Shown here piece by piece: positions 55,551 to 64,000 of a DNA stretch of 64,000 nt; within the stretch, counting starts at the first letter, position 1; the number at the start of each line of letters is the position of its first letter. The notes under the pieces are model-generated. The model had not been told where the DNA came from, did not search any database, and saw only the letters and a program-made list of their open reading frames with translations. The position numbers were made by a program, and so were the translations under genes. Origin of the DNA: Hyphococcus luteus. Lineage in GTDB: Bacteria; Pseudomonadota; Alphaproteobacteria; Caulobacterales; Parvularculaceae. The stretch lies in NCBI RefSeq assembly GCF_002943565.1, contig NZ_PJCH01000005.1:744001-808000 (forward strand), written 5' to 3'.

Positions 55551-55993
55551 TCGAGAGTCTTGTGGAAGACGAGGGCTGGTTTGAAGCCCTGCCCGGCCTT
55601 GAGGGGCTCGTGGGGGACTGCCTTTCCGCCGCGGCCAGCGCCGAGCCGGCGCTCGACCGGGAAATCGCGCTCCTTTTCTGCGACGATGCGGCCATCATGG
55701 AGCTTAACAGCCGGTTTCGCGGCAAGGACCGGCCCACCAACGTGCTCTCCTTTCCGTCGGGGCAGGAGAAGGGGTTTCTGGGTGACATTGCGATCGCGAG
55801 GGAGACCTGCCTCGCCGAGGCGGCAGACAAAAACATCCCGTTGCGCGACCATGCCGCTCATCTCATTATTCATGGCATGCTGCATCTGATCGGCTATGAT
55901 CATGAGACGGAGGGCGAAGCCGCCGTCATGGAGCGGCGCGAGGCGGAAATCCTCCGCGCCATGGGGATCGCCCATCCTTATGGCGGCGAGTGA
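55547..55993 (+). CDS. ybeY: Endoribonuclease YbeY
   Basis: YbeY is a metal-dependent endoribonuclease that matures 16S rRNA. The 148-residue protein has the zinc motif with three His in HLIIHGMLHLIGYDH near residue 106. The NVLSFPSGQE segment near residue 65 is also conserved. It overlaps the phoH end and ends 13 bases before the corC start. Confidence 0.93.
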   Translation: MIESLVEDEGWFEALPGLEGLVGDCLSAAASAEPALDREIALLFCDDAAIMELNSRFRGKDRPTNVLSFPSGQEKGFLGDIAIARETCLAEAADKNIPLRDHAAHLIIHGMLHLIGYDHETEGEAAVMERREAEILRAMGIAHPYGGE

Positions 55994-56006
55994 ACGGACG
56001 AAGACA

Positions 56007-56906
56007 ATGAACGGCGAAGAGAGCGACGACGAGAACGGATTTGGCGACAGTATTCTGGCGCGGCTGCGCTCCATGATGGGCAAGACCGGCCGCGCGGAAG
56101 ACCTCGCCGCCGCCATTGAAAATGGCGATGACGAAACGGCGGGCGCCCTTTCCCGGTCGCGCCGGGAGATGATCGAACGGGTCATCGCCTTCGATGAGAA
56201 GAAAGTCTTCGACGTCATGGCGCCGCGCGCCGATATTTCCGCCGTCGAGATCGACACGCCTTTGCAGGAGCTCATTCGCCTGTTTTCCGAGGCGGGGCAT
56301 TCGCGCATGCCGGTCTATCGCGGCGATCTCGACGATCCGGTGGGCATGGTTCACATCAAGGATGTGATCGGGCTCATCGCCGATGCGGCGAAACCGCTTC
56401 CCGCGGCGGGGCCGATCCTTAAAACCCTGCGCCGCGACGTGCTTTACGTGCCGCCTTCCATGCGGGTCACGGACCTCCTCCTTCGGATGCAGGCTTCGCG
56501 CATTCATATGGCGCTCGTCATCGACGAATATGGCGGCACTGACGGGCTCGTCACCATCGAAGACCTCGTCGAGGAGATTGTCGGCGAGATCAATGACGAA
56601 CATGACGACGATGACGAGGTGGTGATCGCGCCGCTTGCGGGCGGCGGCTGGGAAGTGGACGCGCGCGTCGAGCTTGCGGATTTCGAGGAGGAAACCGGCC
56701 TCAATCTCGACAATGAAGACGATGATGTCGATACGGTGGGCGGCTTTGCAGTTTCGCTGGCGGGCCGCGTGCCGCAGCGGGGGGAAGTGCTCCAGGCGCC
56801 CAACGGTTTTGATTTCGAGGTGACAGAGGGCGATGCGCGCAAGGTCAGGAAACTGCGCATCCGGCCCTCCGCTCTCGCCGCGCCTGCTGGCAAAGCCGCG
56901 GAGTAG
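56007..56906 (+). CDS. corC: Hemolysin/CorC family transporter-associated protein
   Basis: The 299-residue protein has two CBS domains (residues 65-185, with MAPRADISAVEI and IDEYGGTDGLVTIEDLVEEIVGEI) and a C-terminal transporter-associated domain. It lacks the membrane DUF21 domain, so it is the soluble CorC type linked to magnesium and cobalt export. The ATG at 56,007 (MNGEESDD) is preferred; an earlier in-frame ATG would overlap ybeY. It is followed four bases later by lnt. Confidence 0.9.
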   Translation: MNGEESDDENGFGDSILARLRSMMGKTGRAEDLAAAIENGDDETAGALSRSRREMIERVIAFDEKKVFDVMAPRADISAVEIDTPLQELIRLFSEAGHSRMPVYRGDLDDPVGMVHIKDVIGLIADAAKPLPAAGPILKTLRRDVLYVPPSMRVTDLLLRMQASRIHMALVIDEYGGTDGLVTIEDLVEEIVGEINDEHDDDDEVVIAPLAGGGWEVDARVELADFEEETGLNLDNEDDDVDTVGGFAVSLAGRVPQRGEVLQAPNGFDFEVTEGDARKVRKLRIRPSALAAPAGKAAE

Positions 56907-56910
56907 CGGC

Positions 56911-58515
56911 TTGGATTCTTTCTTTTCCCGATTGTCAGGGCTCCTCGCCGGTTCTGCGGAAAAACTCCGCGCGCTGAAAGGCTGGCGGCGCAGGCTGGCG
57001 GCGTTTCTCGCCGGGCTCGCCGGGGCGCTCGCCATGGCGCCGGTCTATGCGCTGCCGCTTCTGGCGGTTTCCTTGAGCGTTTTCGTCATCCTCATCGACG
57101 GGGCGAAAGCCCATGCGCGCCCGCGCGCCAGCGCCTTTGCGGCGGGCTGGTTCTGGGGCTTCGGCTATTTCCTCGCCGGGGTTTACTGGATGGCGTTTTC
57201 CTTCTTCGTCCAGGCCGACCAGTTCGCCTGGATGGCGCCCTTCGCCATGACCGGCATGCCGGCCTTCCTTGCGCTCTTCACCGGGGTCGCCGCTCTCGTC
57301 TCGGTTCCTTTCGAGAAAACGGGCTGGGCGCGCATCGCATTGTTCGCCGCAATTTTCGCCATGGTCGAATATTTGCGCGGGCATATCCTGACCGGTCTTC
57401 CCTGGAACCTCGCAGGCCAGGCGTTGGCCGGAAGCGCGGCGGGGTCGCAAACGGCGGCCTGGTATGGCGCATACGGATTAAGTCTTGTGGCGATTTTTCT
57501 GGCAATGGCGCCGGCGGCCGGGCTCGGGCCCCGCGACAAGCCCCATGCGCTGTCGGGCCTTGTCGTCATGCTCGCCGGAACGGCGGTTTTATATGCTGTC
57601 GGCGCCGCGCGGCTCGCCCTGCCGGACCCTGAAGGCGACGCGCGCAATATCGTCCGCATCGTTCAGCCGAATATCCCCCAGCGTGAGAAAATCGACTGGG
57701 ACTACTGGGCGAAAAATTTCGAGCGCCAGATGGAGCATTCGAGAGGCGCCGTTCCGCCCGATGCGCAGCTCTATGTCATCTGGCCGGAAAACGGCGCGCC
57801 GCTGCTCGAAGAAGCGGCGACGGCGCTTCAAGCGATTGGCGACGATTTTCCGGAAAACTCGGTCTTGATCGCCGGCGCGGTGCGGCGCGCGCGTGGGGCC
57901 GAAGGCGCGGAGCGCTGGTACAACTCCATCGCCGTCGTGGAGGAAACGCCGCGGGGCCGCGCCGTGACGGCCCATTACGACAAGCATCATCTGGTGCCTG
58001 TCGGCGAATATCTTCCCTTCTTCGAGTTTTTCAAAAGCATCGGTCTGGCGGCGCTGACCCCTTATCAGGACCGCGGGTTTTATGCGGGGGCGGGGCCGAA
58101 AACCATCGAAGCGGGCGGGACGCGCTTTTCGCCCATGATCTGTTACGAGGCGATTTTCCCCCATGCCTCTTATCCGGCCGGCGAGCGTCCCGGCTGGCTC
58201 GTCGTCGTCACCAATGACGCTTGGTATGGCGACACCTCCGGGCCCCGCCAGCATCTCGACATGGCGCGGCTGCGCTCGATCGAAACCGGCCTGCCCATGG
58301 CGCGCTCGGCGAATACGGGGATTTCCGCGCTGATCGACGGCAAGGGCCGCATGCTCGCCCGGCTGGCGCTCTATCAGGCCGGCAAGATCGAGGCGCCCCT
58401 GCCGCCGGCCCTGCCGCCCCCGCTTTATGACCGTTTCGGCGACTGGGTCTTCTTCGTGATGCTGCTCGGCTTTCTGGCGCCGGCGCTCGCTGCGAAGCCG
58501 TCTGCGCGCAAATAG
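56911..58515 (+). CDS. lnt: Apolipoprotein N-acyltransferase
   Basis: Lnt adds the third acyl chain to lipoproteins in the inner membrane. The 534-residue protein has several N-terminal membrane spans and a nitrilase-like periplasmic domain with the triad Glu293 (IWPENG), Lys358 (HYDKHHLVPVGE) and Cys411 (ICYEAIF). The start is probably TTG at 56,911, four bases after the corC stop; the longer open frame lies inside corC. No clear ribosome site is visible, so it may be coupled to corC translation. Confidence 0.92.
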   Translation: MDSFFSRLSGLLAGSAEKLRALKGWRRRLAAFLAGLAGALAMAPVYALPLLAVSLSVFVILIDGAKAHARPRASAFAAGWFWGFGYFLAGVYWMAFSFFVQADQFAWMAPFAMTGMPAFLALFTGVAALVSVPFEKTGWARIALFAAIFAMVEYLRGHILTGLPWNLAGQALAGSAAGSQTAAWYGAYGLSLVAIFLAMAPAAGLGPRDKPHALSGLVVMLAGTAVLYAVGAARLALPDPEGDARNIVRIVQPNIPQREKIDWDYWAKNFERQMEHSRGAVPPDAQLYVIWPENGAPLLEEAATALQAIGDDFPENSVLIAGAVRRARGAEGAERWYNSIAVVEETPRGRAVTAHYDKHHLVPVGEYLPFFEFFKSIGLAALTPYQDRGFYAGAGPKTIEAGGTRFSPMICYEAIFPHASYPAGERPGWLVVVTNDAWYGDTSGPRQHLDMARLRSIETGLPMARSANTGISALIDGKGRMLARLALYQAGKIEAPLPPALPPPLYDRFGDWVFFVMLLGFLAPALAAKPSARK

Positions 58516-58617
58516 GCATGAGGCGCAACCTTTGCGGGACGTTTCTCCTCCGTTATAAAGCTTTGGTGGGATGTGTTGGGCCAGAAGGCCCGTAAATCAA
58601 GGCATATGGGGGACGCC

Positions 58618-59094
58618 ATGGCCAAACCGCAGAAAGCGGAGACCGGCGTGAACGCGCAGGAGGGCGGCAAGCGCAGCGGTCCGCACCCGATCGACGTTCA
58701 TGTGGGCTCGCGGGTCAAGCTCCGCCGCATGATCCTCGGCATGAGCCAGGAAAGTCTCGGAAAATCGCTCGGGCTCACCTTTCAGCAGATCCAGAAATAC
58801 GAAAAAGGCGTCAATCGCATCGGGGCCAGCCGGATGTTCGAATTGTCGCAGCTTCTCGAGGTGCCGGTGCAGTTTTTTTACGACGAATACGGCGCCGGCG
58901 CGGACAGAGCGCCCGGTTTCGCCGAAACAGGGGGCGGGGAGGTCATGAATCTCCTCAATTCCCCCGAGGGCGTGCAACTTTGTCGCTATTTTTCCGGAAT
59001 CCGCGATCCTGAGGTGAAAAAACGGGTTCTGGAGCTGGTTCGATCCATCGCGGAAACCGAGGAATCCGGGGTTTCCGCGCCCTCATCGGGATAA
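58618..59094 (+). CDS. XRE-type helix-turn-helix transcriptional regulator
   Basis: The 158-residue protein has a Cro/C1-type HTH near residues 24-80 ([37 protein letters not shown]) and a short C-terminal helical part with [12 protein letters not shown]. The family sits between lnt and metK in many Alphaproteobacteria; the targets are not known. ATG at 58,618 has a strong GGGGGA site; another ATG at 58,606 is also in frame. Confidence 0.88.
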   Translation: MAKPQKAETGVNAQEGGKRSGPHPIDVHVGSRVKLRRMILGMSQESLGKSLGLTFQQIQKYEKGVNRIGASRMFELSQLLEVPVQFFYDEYGAGADRAPGFAETGGGEVMNLLNSPEGVQLCRYFSGIRDPEVKKRVLELVRSIAETEESGVSAPSSG

Positions 59095-59118
59095 ACACCG
59101 AAATCTTTTCCCTTACGG

Positions 59119-59174
59119 TTGGACATGGGGCCGATGTTTCGTTATAGCCCCGCATATAAAGTTTTCCTTATATG
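59119..59174 (+). promoter_or_regulatory. metK promoter and leader hairpin
   Basis: A promoter-like pair TTGGAC (59,119-59,124) and TTATAG (59,142-59,147) are separated by 17 bases. A perfect 7-base stem CATATAA / TTATATG at 59,153-59,174 with an eight-base loop lies near the expected transcript start, 17 bases before the metK ATG and just before a GAGG. It may affect translation or RNA stability. The sequence does not match a SAM riboswitch class I know. Confidence 0.6.
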
Positions 59175-59191
59175 TGAGGTTTGCCATTTCC

Positions 59192-60412
59192 ATGACACGC
59201 CAGTCTTTTCTTTTCACCAGCGAAAGCGTTTCCGAAGGCCATCCGGACAAGGTTTGCGACCGCATTTCCGACGAAATCGTCGACCTGATCTACCGTGAGG
59301 CGCAAAACGGCGAGATGAACCCGTGGGACGTGCGGGTCGCCGCTGAAACGCTGACAACCACCAACAAAGTCGTCATCGCCGGCGAGGTCCGCGCGCCGGA
59401 GCACCTGATGGACGGCAAGGGCGGGGTCACGCCCGAACCCTTCGAAAAGGCCGCCCGCGACGCCATCAAGGCGATCGGCTACGAACAGGACGGCTTCCAC
59501 TGGAAGACCGCCGACGTCGAAGTGCTGCTTCACGGCCAGTCCGCGGACATCGCGCAAGGGGTCGACAAGGCCTCCGATGCGAACGCCGAGGGCGCGGGCG
59601 ACCAGGGCATCATGTTCGGCTACGCCTGCCGTGAAACGCCGATGCTGATGCCGGCGCCGATCTATTACAGCCATAAGATCCTTGAGGACCTGGCCAGGGC
59701 CCGCCATGCGGGCGAGGGCGACGCCGGCCGGCTCGGCCCCGACGCCAAGAGCCAGGTCAGCGTGCGCTATAAGAATGGCGAGCCGGTGGAGATCACCTCC
59801 ATCGTCCTGTCGACCCAGCATCTCGATCCGAGCTGGGATTCCGACAAGGTGCGCCAAGTCGTCGAGCCTTATATCCGCAAATCCGTGGCCGATCTTCCGA
59901 TTGCGGACGATTGCGCCTGGCACGTCAATCCGACCGGCAAGTTCGTCATTGGCGGGCCGGACGGGGACGCAGGCCTGACCGGCCGCAAGATCATCGTCGA
60001 CACCTATGGCGGCTGGGCCCCTCATGGCGGCGGCGCCTTCTCCGGCAAGGACACCACCAAGGTCGACCGGTCGGCGGCTTATGTGGCGCGTTATCTCGCG
60101 AAAAACGTCGTCGCCGCGGATCTCGCCGACCGCTGCACCATCCAGCTCGCATACGCCATCGGCGTTGCGCAGCCGCTGTCGATCTATGTCGACTTGCACG
60201 GCACGGGCAATGTCGCGGAAGAAGCGCTCGAAAAGGCGCTGGGCGACGTGATGGACCTGTCGCCGTCCGGCATTCGCCGCACGCTCGATCTCAACAAGCC
60301 GGTTTATGCGCGCACCGCCGCATACGGCCATTTCGGCCGCGAGCCGGACGCCGAGGGCGGCTTCTCCTGGGAGAAAACCGATCTCGTCGACGATCTGAAA
60401 AAAGCGCTCTAA
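59192..60412 (+). CDS. metK: S-adenosylmethionine synthetase
   Basis: MetK makes SAM from methionine and ATP. The 406-residue protein has the family start [16 protein letters not shown]. It also has [12 protein letters not shown] near residue 133 and the [19 protein letters not shown] segment near residue 279 that binds phosphate and metal. The ATG at 59,192 (MTRQSF) is the usual start; a GTG upstream would add six residues. A terminator follows. Confidence 0.97.
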   Translation: MTRQSFLFTSESVSEGHPDKVCDRISDEIVDLIYREAQNGEMNPWDVRVAAETLTTTNKVVIAGEVRAPEHLMDGKGGVTPEPFEKAARDAIKAIGYEQDGFHWKTADVEVLLHGQSADIAQGVDKASDANAEGAGDQGIMFGYACRETPMLMPAPIYYSHKILEDLARARHAGEGDAGRLGPDAKSQVSVRYKNGEPVEITSIVLSTQHLDPSWDSDKVRQVVEPYIRKSVADLPIADDCAWHVNPTGKFVIGGPDGDAGLTGRKIIVDTYGGWAPHGGGAFSGKDTTKVDRSAAYVARYLAKNVVAADLADRCTIQLAYAIGVAQPLSIYVDLHGTGNVAEEALEKALGDVMDLSPSGIRRTLDLNKPVYARTAAYGHFGREPDAEGGFSWEKTDLVDDLKKAL

Positions 60413-60441
60413 AGAACGCTTTCCCGATCAGGAAGAATTTT

Positions 60442-60472
60442 CGCCGCGCCTTGCAATAGGCGCGGCGTTTTT
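60442..60472 (+). terminator. Intrinsic terminator after metK
   Basis: A 9-base perfect stem CGCCGCGCC / GGCGCGGCG closes an eight-base loop (60,451-60,458) and is followed by five T residues. It lies about 30 bases after the metK stop and before trmB. Confidence 0.93.
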
Positions 60473-60515
60473 CGTTGTTGAGCCGGTCGCGCCGGACCGC
60501 TAAGCACGGCGCGAC

Positions 60516-61196
60516 ATGGCCGAAGAGAAATATATTCCCCGCCTTTACGGGCGCCAGCAGGACAAGCCCCTAAAGCCGCGCCAGCGTCGGCTGATGGAAA
60601 CGCTCTTGCCGCGCATCGCGGTTCCCATGGCGGGGCCTATCGATCTGAAGGCGCTTTTTCCGCAGGCGGAGGAAGTTCACTTAGAGGTCGGTTTCGGCGG
60701 CGGCGAACACCTCGCCTGGCAGGCCGCGCGTCATCCTGAGATCGGCTATATCGGCGCTGAGCCGTTCAACAACGGCGTCGGCAAGTTGCTTGGCCTTATT
60801 GACGAAGAAGGTCTTGAAAATGTGCGCGTCCATCATGGCGACGCGCGGCCTTTAATGGAGGCGCTGCCGGACGCCTCGCTTGCGCGTCTCTATGTCCTCC
60901 ATCCCGACCCCTGGCCGAAAAAGCGCCATCACAAAAGGCGGATGATTTCGCCGTGGTTTTTCGAGGAGGCGGCGCGCCTTATCAGGCCCGGCGGGACCTT
61001 GCGCGTCGCGTCCGACATTCGCGACTATATCCGCTGGACCCTGATGCACGCGCAAAACGCGGCCGGTTTCGAATGGACGGCGCAAAGCGTGAGCGACTGG
61101 CAGACGCGGCCCGAAGACTGGCCGCAGACACGTTATGAAGCAAAGTCCCGGCGCGAGGGCCGCAGCCCCGCCTATCTCATCTTCCGCCGCAAATAA
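60516..61196 (+). CDS. trmB: tRNA (guanine-N7)-methyltransferase TrmB
   Basis: TrmB methylates G46 in the variable loop of tRNAs. The 226-residue protein has the SAM-binding motif EVGFGGGEHLAWQ near residue 54 and the family's HPDPWPKKRHHKRR near residue 129. It follows the metK terminator, as in many Alphaproteobacteria. Confidence 0.94.
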   Translation: MAEEKYIPRLYGRQQDKPLKPRQRRLMETLLPRIAVPMAGPIDLKALFPQAEEVHLEVGFGGGEHLAWQAARHPEIGYIGAEPFNNGVGKLLGLIDEEGLENVRVHHGDARPLMEALPDASLARLYVLHPDPWPKKRHHKRRMISPWFFEEAARLIRPGGTLRVASDIRDYIRWTLMHAQNAAGFEWTAQSVSDWQTRPEDWPQTRYEAKSRREGRSPAYLIFRRK

Positions 61197-61254
61197 GGCT
61201 CCCTTTACGGCATTTTGACTTGCGCGCGCTTGCGGGCGCAGGACTAATGCGCAG

Positions 61255-62565
61255 ATGTTTAAGCCTTTCCCGCGTCTCTTGCTGGCCGCCGCATTCTTTC
61301 TTGCGCTTCCCGCCTGCGCCAGGCTGACCCTCGCCTGGACGAATTTGAAGCCGGAGGGCGAGCCGGCGCGGCCTCAAGCGCTCGGCGCGTTCGACGGCGC
61401 GCCGCCGGTCAAAACCATTGGGGAGTGGCGCACCAGCCGCGCGCCCGTTTTCCGCGAAGCGCTGCAGCGCGAGGTTTACGGTTTCTTGCCAGACGCATCG
61501 CAGACGCGCGTCCTCTCTCATGAGGTGATCAATCCGTCGGCTTTCGGCGGCCGCGCAGTGCTTGAGGAATACAGGCTCGCGGTGGCGGCGACCTTTAACG
61601 GCGTTTCCGTGGAGACAACCGGCGCCGATGAAGAAACAAGTTTCGTCATGGATGTGGCGCTGCCGGTGAATGCAAAAAGGCCGGCGCCGGTCATCCTCAT
61701 GGAAACGTTTTGCCAGCGCTGGAACACGCTGCCCGACCCGGCTGTCGCCGGCGCGCCGGAACAGATCGAGCGGGGCGGCGGGATAATGACTTACGTCTTC
61801 GGGCGCTATATCTGCACGCCGCCCGTCGATGCGATCCTCGATGCGGGATACGCTGTGGCGACGATTTATCCGGGCGAGATCGTTCCCGACAAAAGGGAAG
61901 AAGGCCTCAAACAGTTGCGTCGGCTCTCCGCCGGCTATGAAGACGACGAAACGCGCTGGGGCGCCGTCGCCGCCTGGGGCTGGGCGTTTTCGCGCATGGT
62001 TGATGTTCTCGCAGACGATCCGCGCATCGATCAAGATGCTGTCATCGCCTGGGGCCATTCGCGTTACGCCAAGGCCGCGCTTGTCGCCGCCGCTTTCGAC
62101 GCCCGCATCGACGGCGTCATCGCCCATCAGTCCGGCACGGGCGGGGCGTCCTTGAACCGCGAGAAGAAGGGCGAAAGCGTCAAGGCCATCACCGACACTT
62201 ACCCGCACTGGTTCTCCAGAGCTTATGCCGGTTTTGCAGGCCGCGAAGACGAGATAGTCATCGACCAGCATGCGCTGCTCGCGCTGATTGCGCCGCGGCC
62301 CGTGCTTCTCGGCAACGCCCGGCGCGATGTTTGGTCGGACCCCAACGGCGCCTTTCGCGCCGCGATGGGCGCTGATGCCGTTTACGAAATGCTGGGGAGC
62401 GATGGCCTTGAACAGGGACGGCTCGACATATGGAAGCCCGGCGCCGATCTCGCCTTCTGGATCCGTCCGGGCACCCATGGGGTGGTTGAAGAGGACTGGC
62501 CGGCCTTCCTTGAATTTCTCGACGCGCATTTCAAAGCGGATGCGCCCTCGCTTGCGGCCGATTGA
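61255..62565 (+). CDS. CE15-like (glucuronoyl esterase type) lipoprotein hydrolase
   Basis: The 436-residue protein has a lipoprotein signal with lipobox ALPAC near residue 20. The alpha/beta hydrolase core carries GHSRYAKAALVAAAFD near residue 265, which is the GHSRxGKxAL motif of CE15 glucuronoyl esterases. IDQHALLALIAPRPVLLGNA and RPGTHGVVEEDWPAF hold the other conserved parts. CE15 enzymes cleave lignin-carbohydrate esters; this lipoprotein could act on other sugar esters. No carbohydrate-use genes are next to it. Confidence 0.82.
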   Translation: MFKPFPRLLLAAAFFLALPACARLTLAWTNLKPEGEPARPQALGAFDGAPPVKTIGEWRTSRAPVFREALQREVYGFLPDASQTRVLSHEVINPSAFGGRAVLEEYRLAVAATFNGVSVETTGADEETSFVMDVALPVNAKRPAPVILMETFCQRWNTLPDPAVAGAPEQIERGGGIMTYVFGRYICTPPVDAILDAGYAVATIYPGEIVPDKREEGLKQLRRLSAGYEDDETRWGAVAAWGWAFSRMVDVLADDPRIDQDAVIAWGHSRYAKAALVAAAFDARIDGVIAHQSGTGGASLNREKKGESVKAITDTYPHWFSRAYAGFAGREDEIVIDQHALLALIAPRPVLLGNARRDVWSDPNGAFRAAMGADAVYEMLGSDGLEQGRLDIWKPGADLAFWIRPGTHGVVEEDWPAFLEFLDAHFKADAPSLAAD

Positions 62566-62647
62566 ACGCCGCCGGGAGGGTGACGAATGCGGACGGACGC
62601 CTTAGGGTCCGCCGCCAAACTGTCATCGAGCGGGTCAACAATCTCTC

Positions 62648-63805
62648 ATGCCTGAAAGTCTTGCAGAATTCTGGAGCCATGTGGAAGCCGTCTGGGACAT
62701 GGCGTTTTTCGGCTTCAGCGCCGGGCGCATTCTCGCCGCCTTTTTCATCCTGTTCATCGCTTATGTGCTGCGCCGGCTGATCGCCCGCGTCCTCGCCGTC
62801 TGGCTGCGCCGTCTCGCCGCCCGCACCAAAACCACATTTGACGATGCGCTGATCGGCGCGGTCGAAAAGCCGCTGGCGCTGGCGCCGATCGCGCTCGGCG
62901 TGTTTTTCGCCGCGCGGGTTCTGGGGCTGTCGGAGGATTTGCTTTTATTCGCGGATCGTATTGTCCGTTCCCTGATCGCCATTGTGATTTTCTGGAGTCT
63001 GGCGCGGCTGGTCGAGCCTATCTCCTCGCTCTTCGCGGCGCGCGGCGGCAATCTCACTGAAACCATTCTCAACTGGTTCCGTCAGGCGCTGCGCATCTTT
63101 TTCCTGTTCGCCGGCGCCGCCGCTATCCTGCAGGTCTGGGGCATTCCGATTCTGCCGATCCTCGCCAGTTTCTCGCTCCTTAGCGTCGCGATTGCGCTCG
63201 GCGCCCAGGACCTTTTCAAGAACCTGATCGCCGGCGCGACCATTCTCATGGAGCGGCGTTTTTCACTCGGCGAATGGGTGAAGGTCGACGGCGTCGTCGA
63301 GGGCACGGTGGACAAGATCAACTTCCGCTCCACCCAGATCCGGCGTTTCGACAAGGCGCCGGTGCAGGTGCCGAACGCCGTCTTTTCCGACAGCGCGGTG
63401 ACGAACTTTTCGCGCATGACCCACCGGCGCATCTACTGGATGATCGGGCTCGAATACCGCACCAGCGTCGATCAGCTGCGCGAAATCCGCGATGGCGTCG
63501 AGGCTTATGTCACGGGGAATGAAGACTTCGCACCGGCGTCGGAAGTCTCGACCTTCGTGCGGATCGACAGCTTCGCCGATTCCTCGATCAACATGATGCT
63601 CTATTGTTTCACCAAGACGACGAACTGGGGCGAATGGCTCGAGATCAAGGAGGCGCTCGCCTGCAAGATCATCGAGATCGTCAAGGGCGCCGGCGCCGGG
63701 TTCGCCTTCCCCAGCCAGTCCGTCTATATCGAGCATCTGCCCAAGGGCGCCGAAATCTTCGACCCGGAAAGTTCGATGGCGAATGACGAGCGAAACGGAA
63801 ACTGA
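62648..63805 (+). CDS. mscS: Mechanosensitive ion channel (MscS family)
   Basis: The 385-residue protein has three or four membrane spans and the MscS core with the pore-lining helix [21 protein letters not shown] near residue 177. A beta domain ([22 protein letters not shown]) and a C-terminal alpha/beta domain follow. It relieves osmotic downshock. It starts about 80 bases after the esterase gene, and its end overlaps the ttcA start. Confidence 0.92.
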   Translation: MPESLAEFWSHVEAVWDMAFFGFSAGRILAAFFILFIAYVLRRLIARVLAVWLRRLAARTKTTFDDALIGAVEKPLALAPIALGVFFAARVLGLSEDLLLFADRIVRSLIAIVIFWSLARLVEPISSLFAARGGNLTETILNWFRQALRIFFLFAGAAAILQVWGIPILPILASFSLLSVAIALGAQDLFKNLIAGATILMERRFSLGEWVKVDGVVEGTVDKINFRSTQIRRFDKAPVQVPNAVFSDSAVTNFSRMTHRRIYWMIGLEYRTSVDQLREIRDGVEAYVTGNEDFAPASEVSTFVRIDSFADSSINMMLYCFTKTTNWGEWLEIKEALACKIIEIVKGAGAGFAFPSQSVYIEHLPKGAEIFDPESSMANDERNGN

Positions 63806-64000
63806 CGCGCCGGCTGAGGCGGCGCCGGAAGCCGCCGAGGGCTTGCCGCGCGTTTATGCGGGCGCGCCGGCCTCTGTTTCGTTCAAGAAACTCAGAAAAC
63901 GCCTTTTGCGCCAGACCCAGGAGGCGATCCGCCGTTACGGCATGGATGGCGCGCGCAAGGACGGGGCGCCCCAGAAATGGCTGGTCTGCCTTTCCGGCGG
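63783..64000 (+). CDS. ttcA: tRNA 2-thiocytidine biosynthesis protein TtcA, 5' part
   Basis: The gene starts at ATG 63,783 inside the end of the channel gene and runs off the window after 72 codons. An N-terminal Ala/Glu-rich leader is followed by [20 protein letters not shown]. The last residues, WLVCLSGG, are the beginning of the PP-loop SGGKDS that binds ATP. TtcA thiolates cytidine 32 of certain tRNAs. The iron-sulfur Cys residues would lie beyond the window. Confidence 0.85.
   Translation, partial: MTSETETDAPAEAAPEAAEGLPRVYAGAPASVSFKKLRKRLLRQTQEAIRRYGMDGARKDGAPQKWLVCLSG

Noticed and set aside
59095-59191. Known SAM riboswitch before metK
   Set aside because: The leader does not show the conserved bases of the SAM-II or SAM/SAH classes common in Alphaproteobacteria; only a simple hairpin is seen.

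Overview
The window is GC-rich alphaproteobacterial DNA. Two blocks support this. One is the order tsaB-rimI-fur, then miaB-phoH-ybeY-corC-lnt-HTH-metK-trmB. The other is a Caulobacter-type ceramide gene set. I would place it near Caulobacterales or Parvularculales, but the sequence does not fix the genus.

Positions 1 to about 11,690 are the right end of an integrative conjugative element. A complete IncP/Ti-type mating-pore operon, trbB-C-D-E-J-L-F-G-I, is followed by genes for DUF2274 and DUF736 proteins and one unknown small protein. A convergent tyrosine recombinase follows, with three phased repeats upstream of its start. The element stops at the 3' end of an intact tRNA-Gly(GCC), the likely attachment site. 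Relaxase, coupling protein and left end lie outside the window.

Positions 11.9-18.0 kb are chromosomal: a YbaK-type editing protein, a thioredoxin/TPR chaperone (CnoX/YbbN type), a LON-domain protein and a Trm112 protein, then a FemAB/GNAT-type protein overlapping a JmjC-cupin, then AMP nucleosidase. Positions 18.0-26.3 kb are the most interesting part. They hold a ceramide biosynthesis locus: acyl-ACP synthetase (aasR), ceramide reductase (cerR), dedicated acyl carrier protein (acpR), serine palmitoyltransferase (spt), a DUF2141 protein, an N-acyltransferase (bcerS) and a translationally coupled glutaminyl cyclase. A histidine-box lipid hydroxylase is transcribed divergently. I infer that this locus makes hydroxylated ceramides or dihydroceramides.

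Positions 26.5-46.4 kb are mostly housekeeping and metabolic: H+-pyrophosphatase, a GT-C-like membrane protein, an animal-type heme peroxidase, threonine aldolase, ferrochelatase, a PiT-like transporter, malic enzyme, Nfu, dodecin, RutE-like reductase, a cell-wall amidase, TsaB, RimI and Fur. A short AT-rich gene at 34.7 kb looks acquired. Positions 46.5-53.0 kb are a variable insert between fur and miaB: a six-ligand diiron protein behind an operator-like array, a lipoprotein, proline iminopeptidase, and an AraC regulator divergent from an MddA-like S-methyltransferase with a coupled lipoprotein hydrolase. Positions 53.2-61.2 kb carry the RNA modification, RNA processing, envelope and SAM synthesis block. 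The window ends with a CE15-like esterase, an MscS channel and the start of ttcA.
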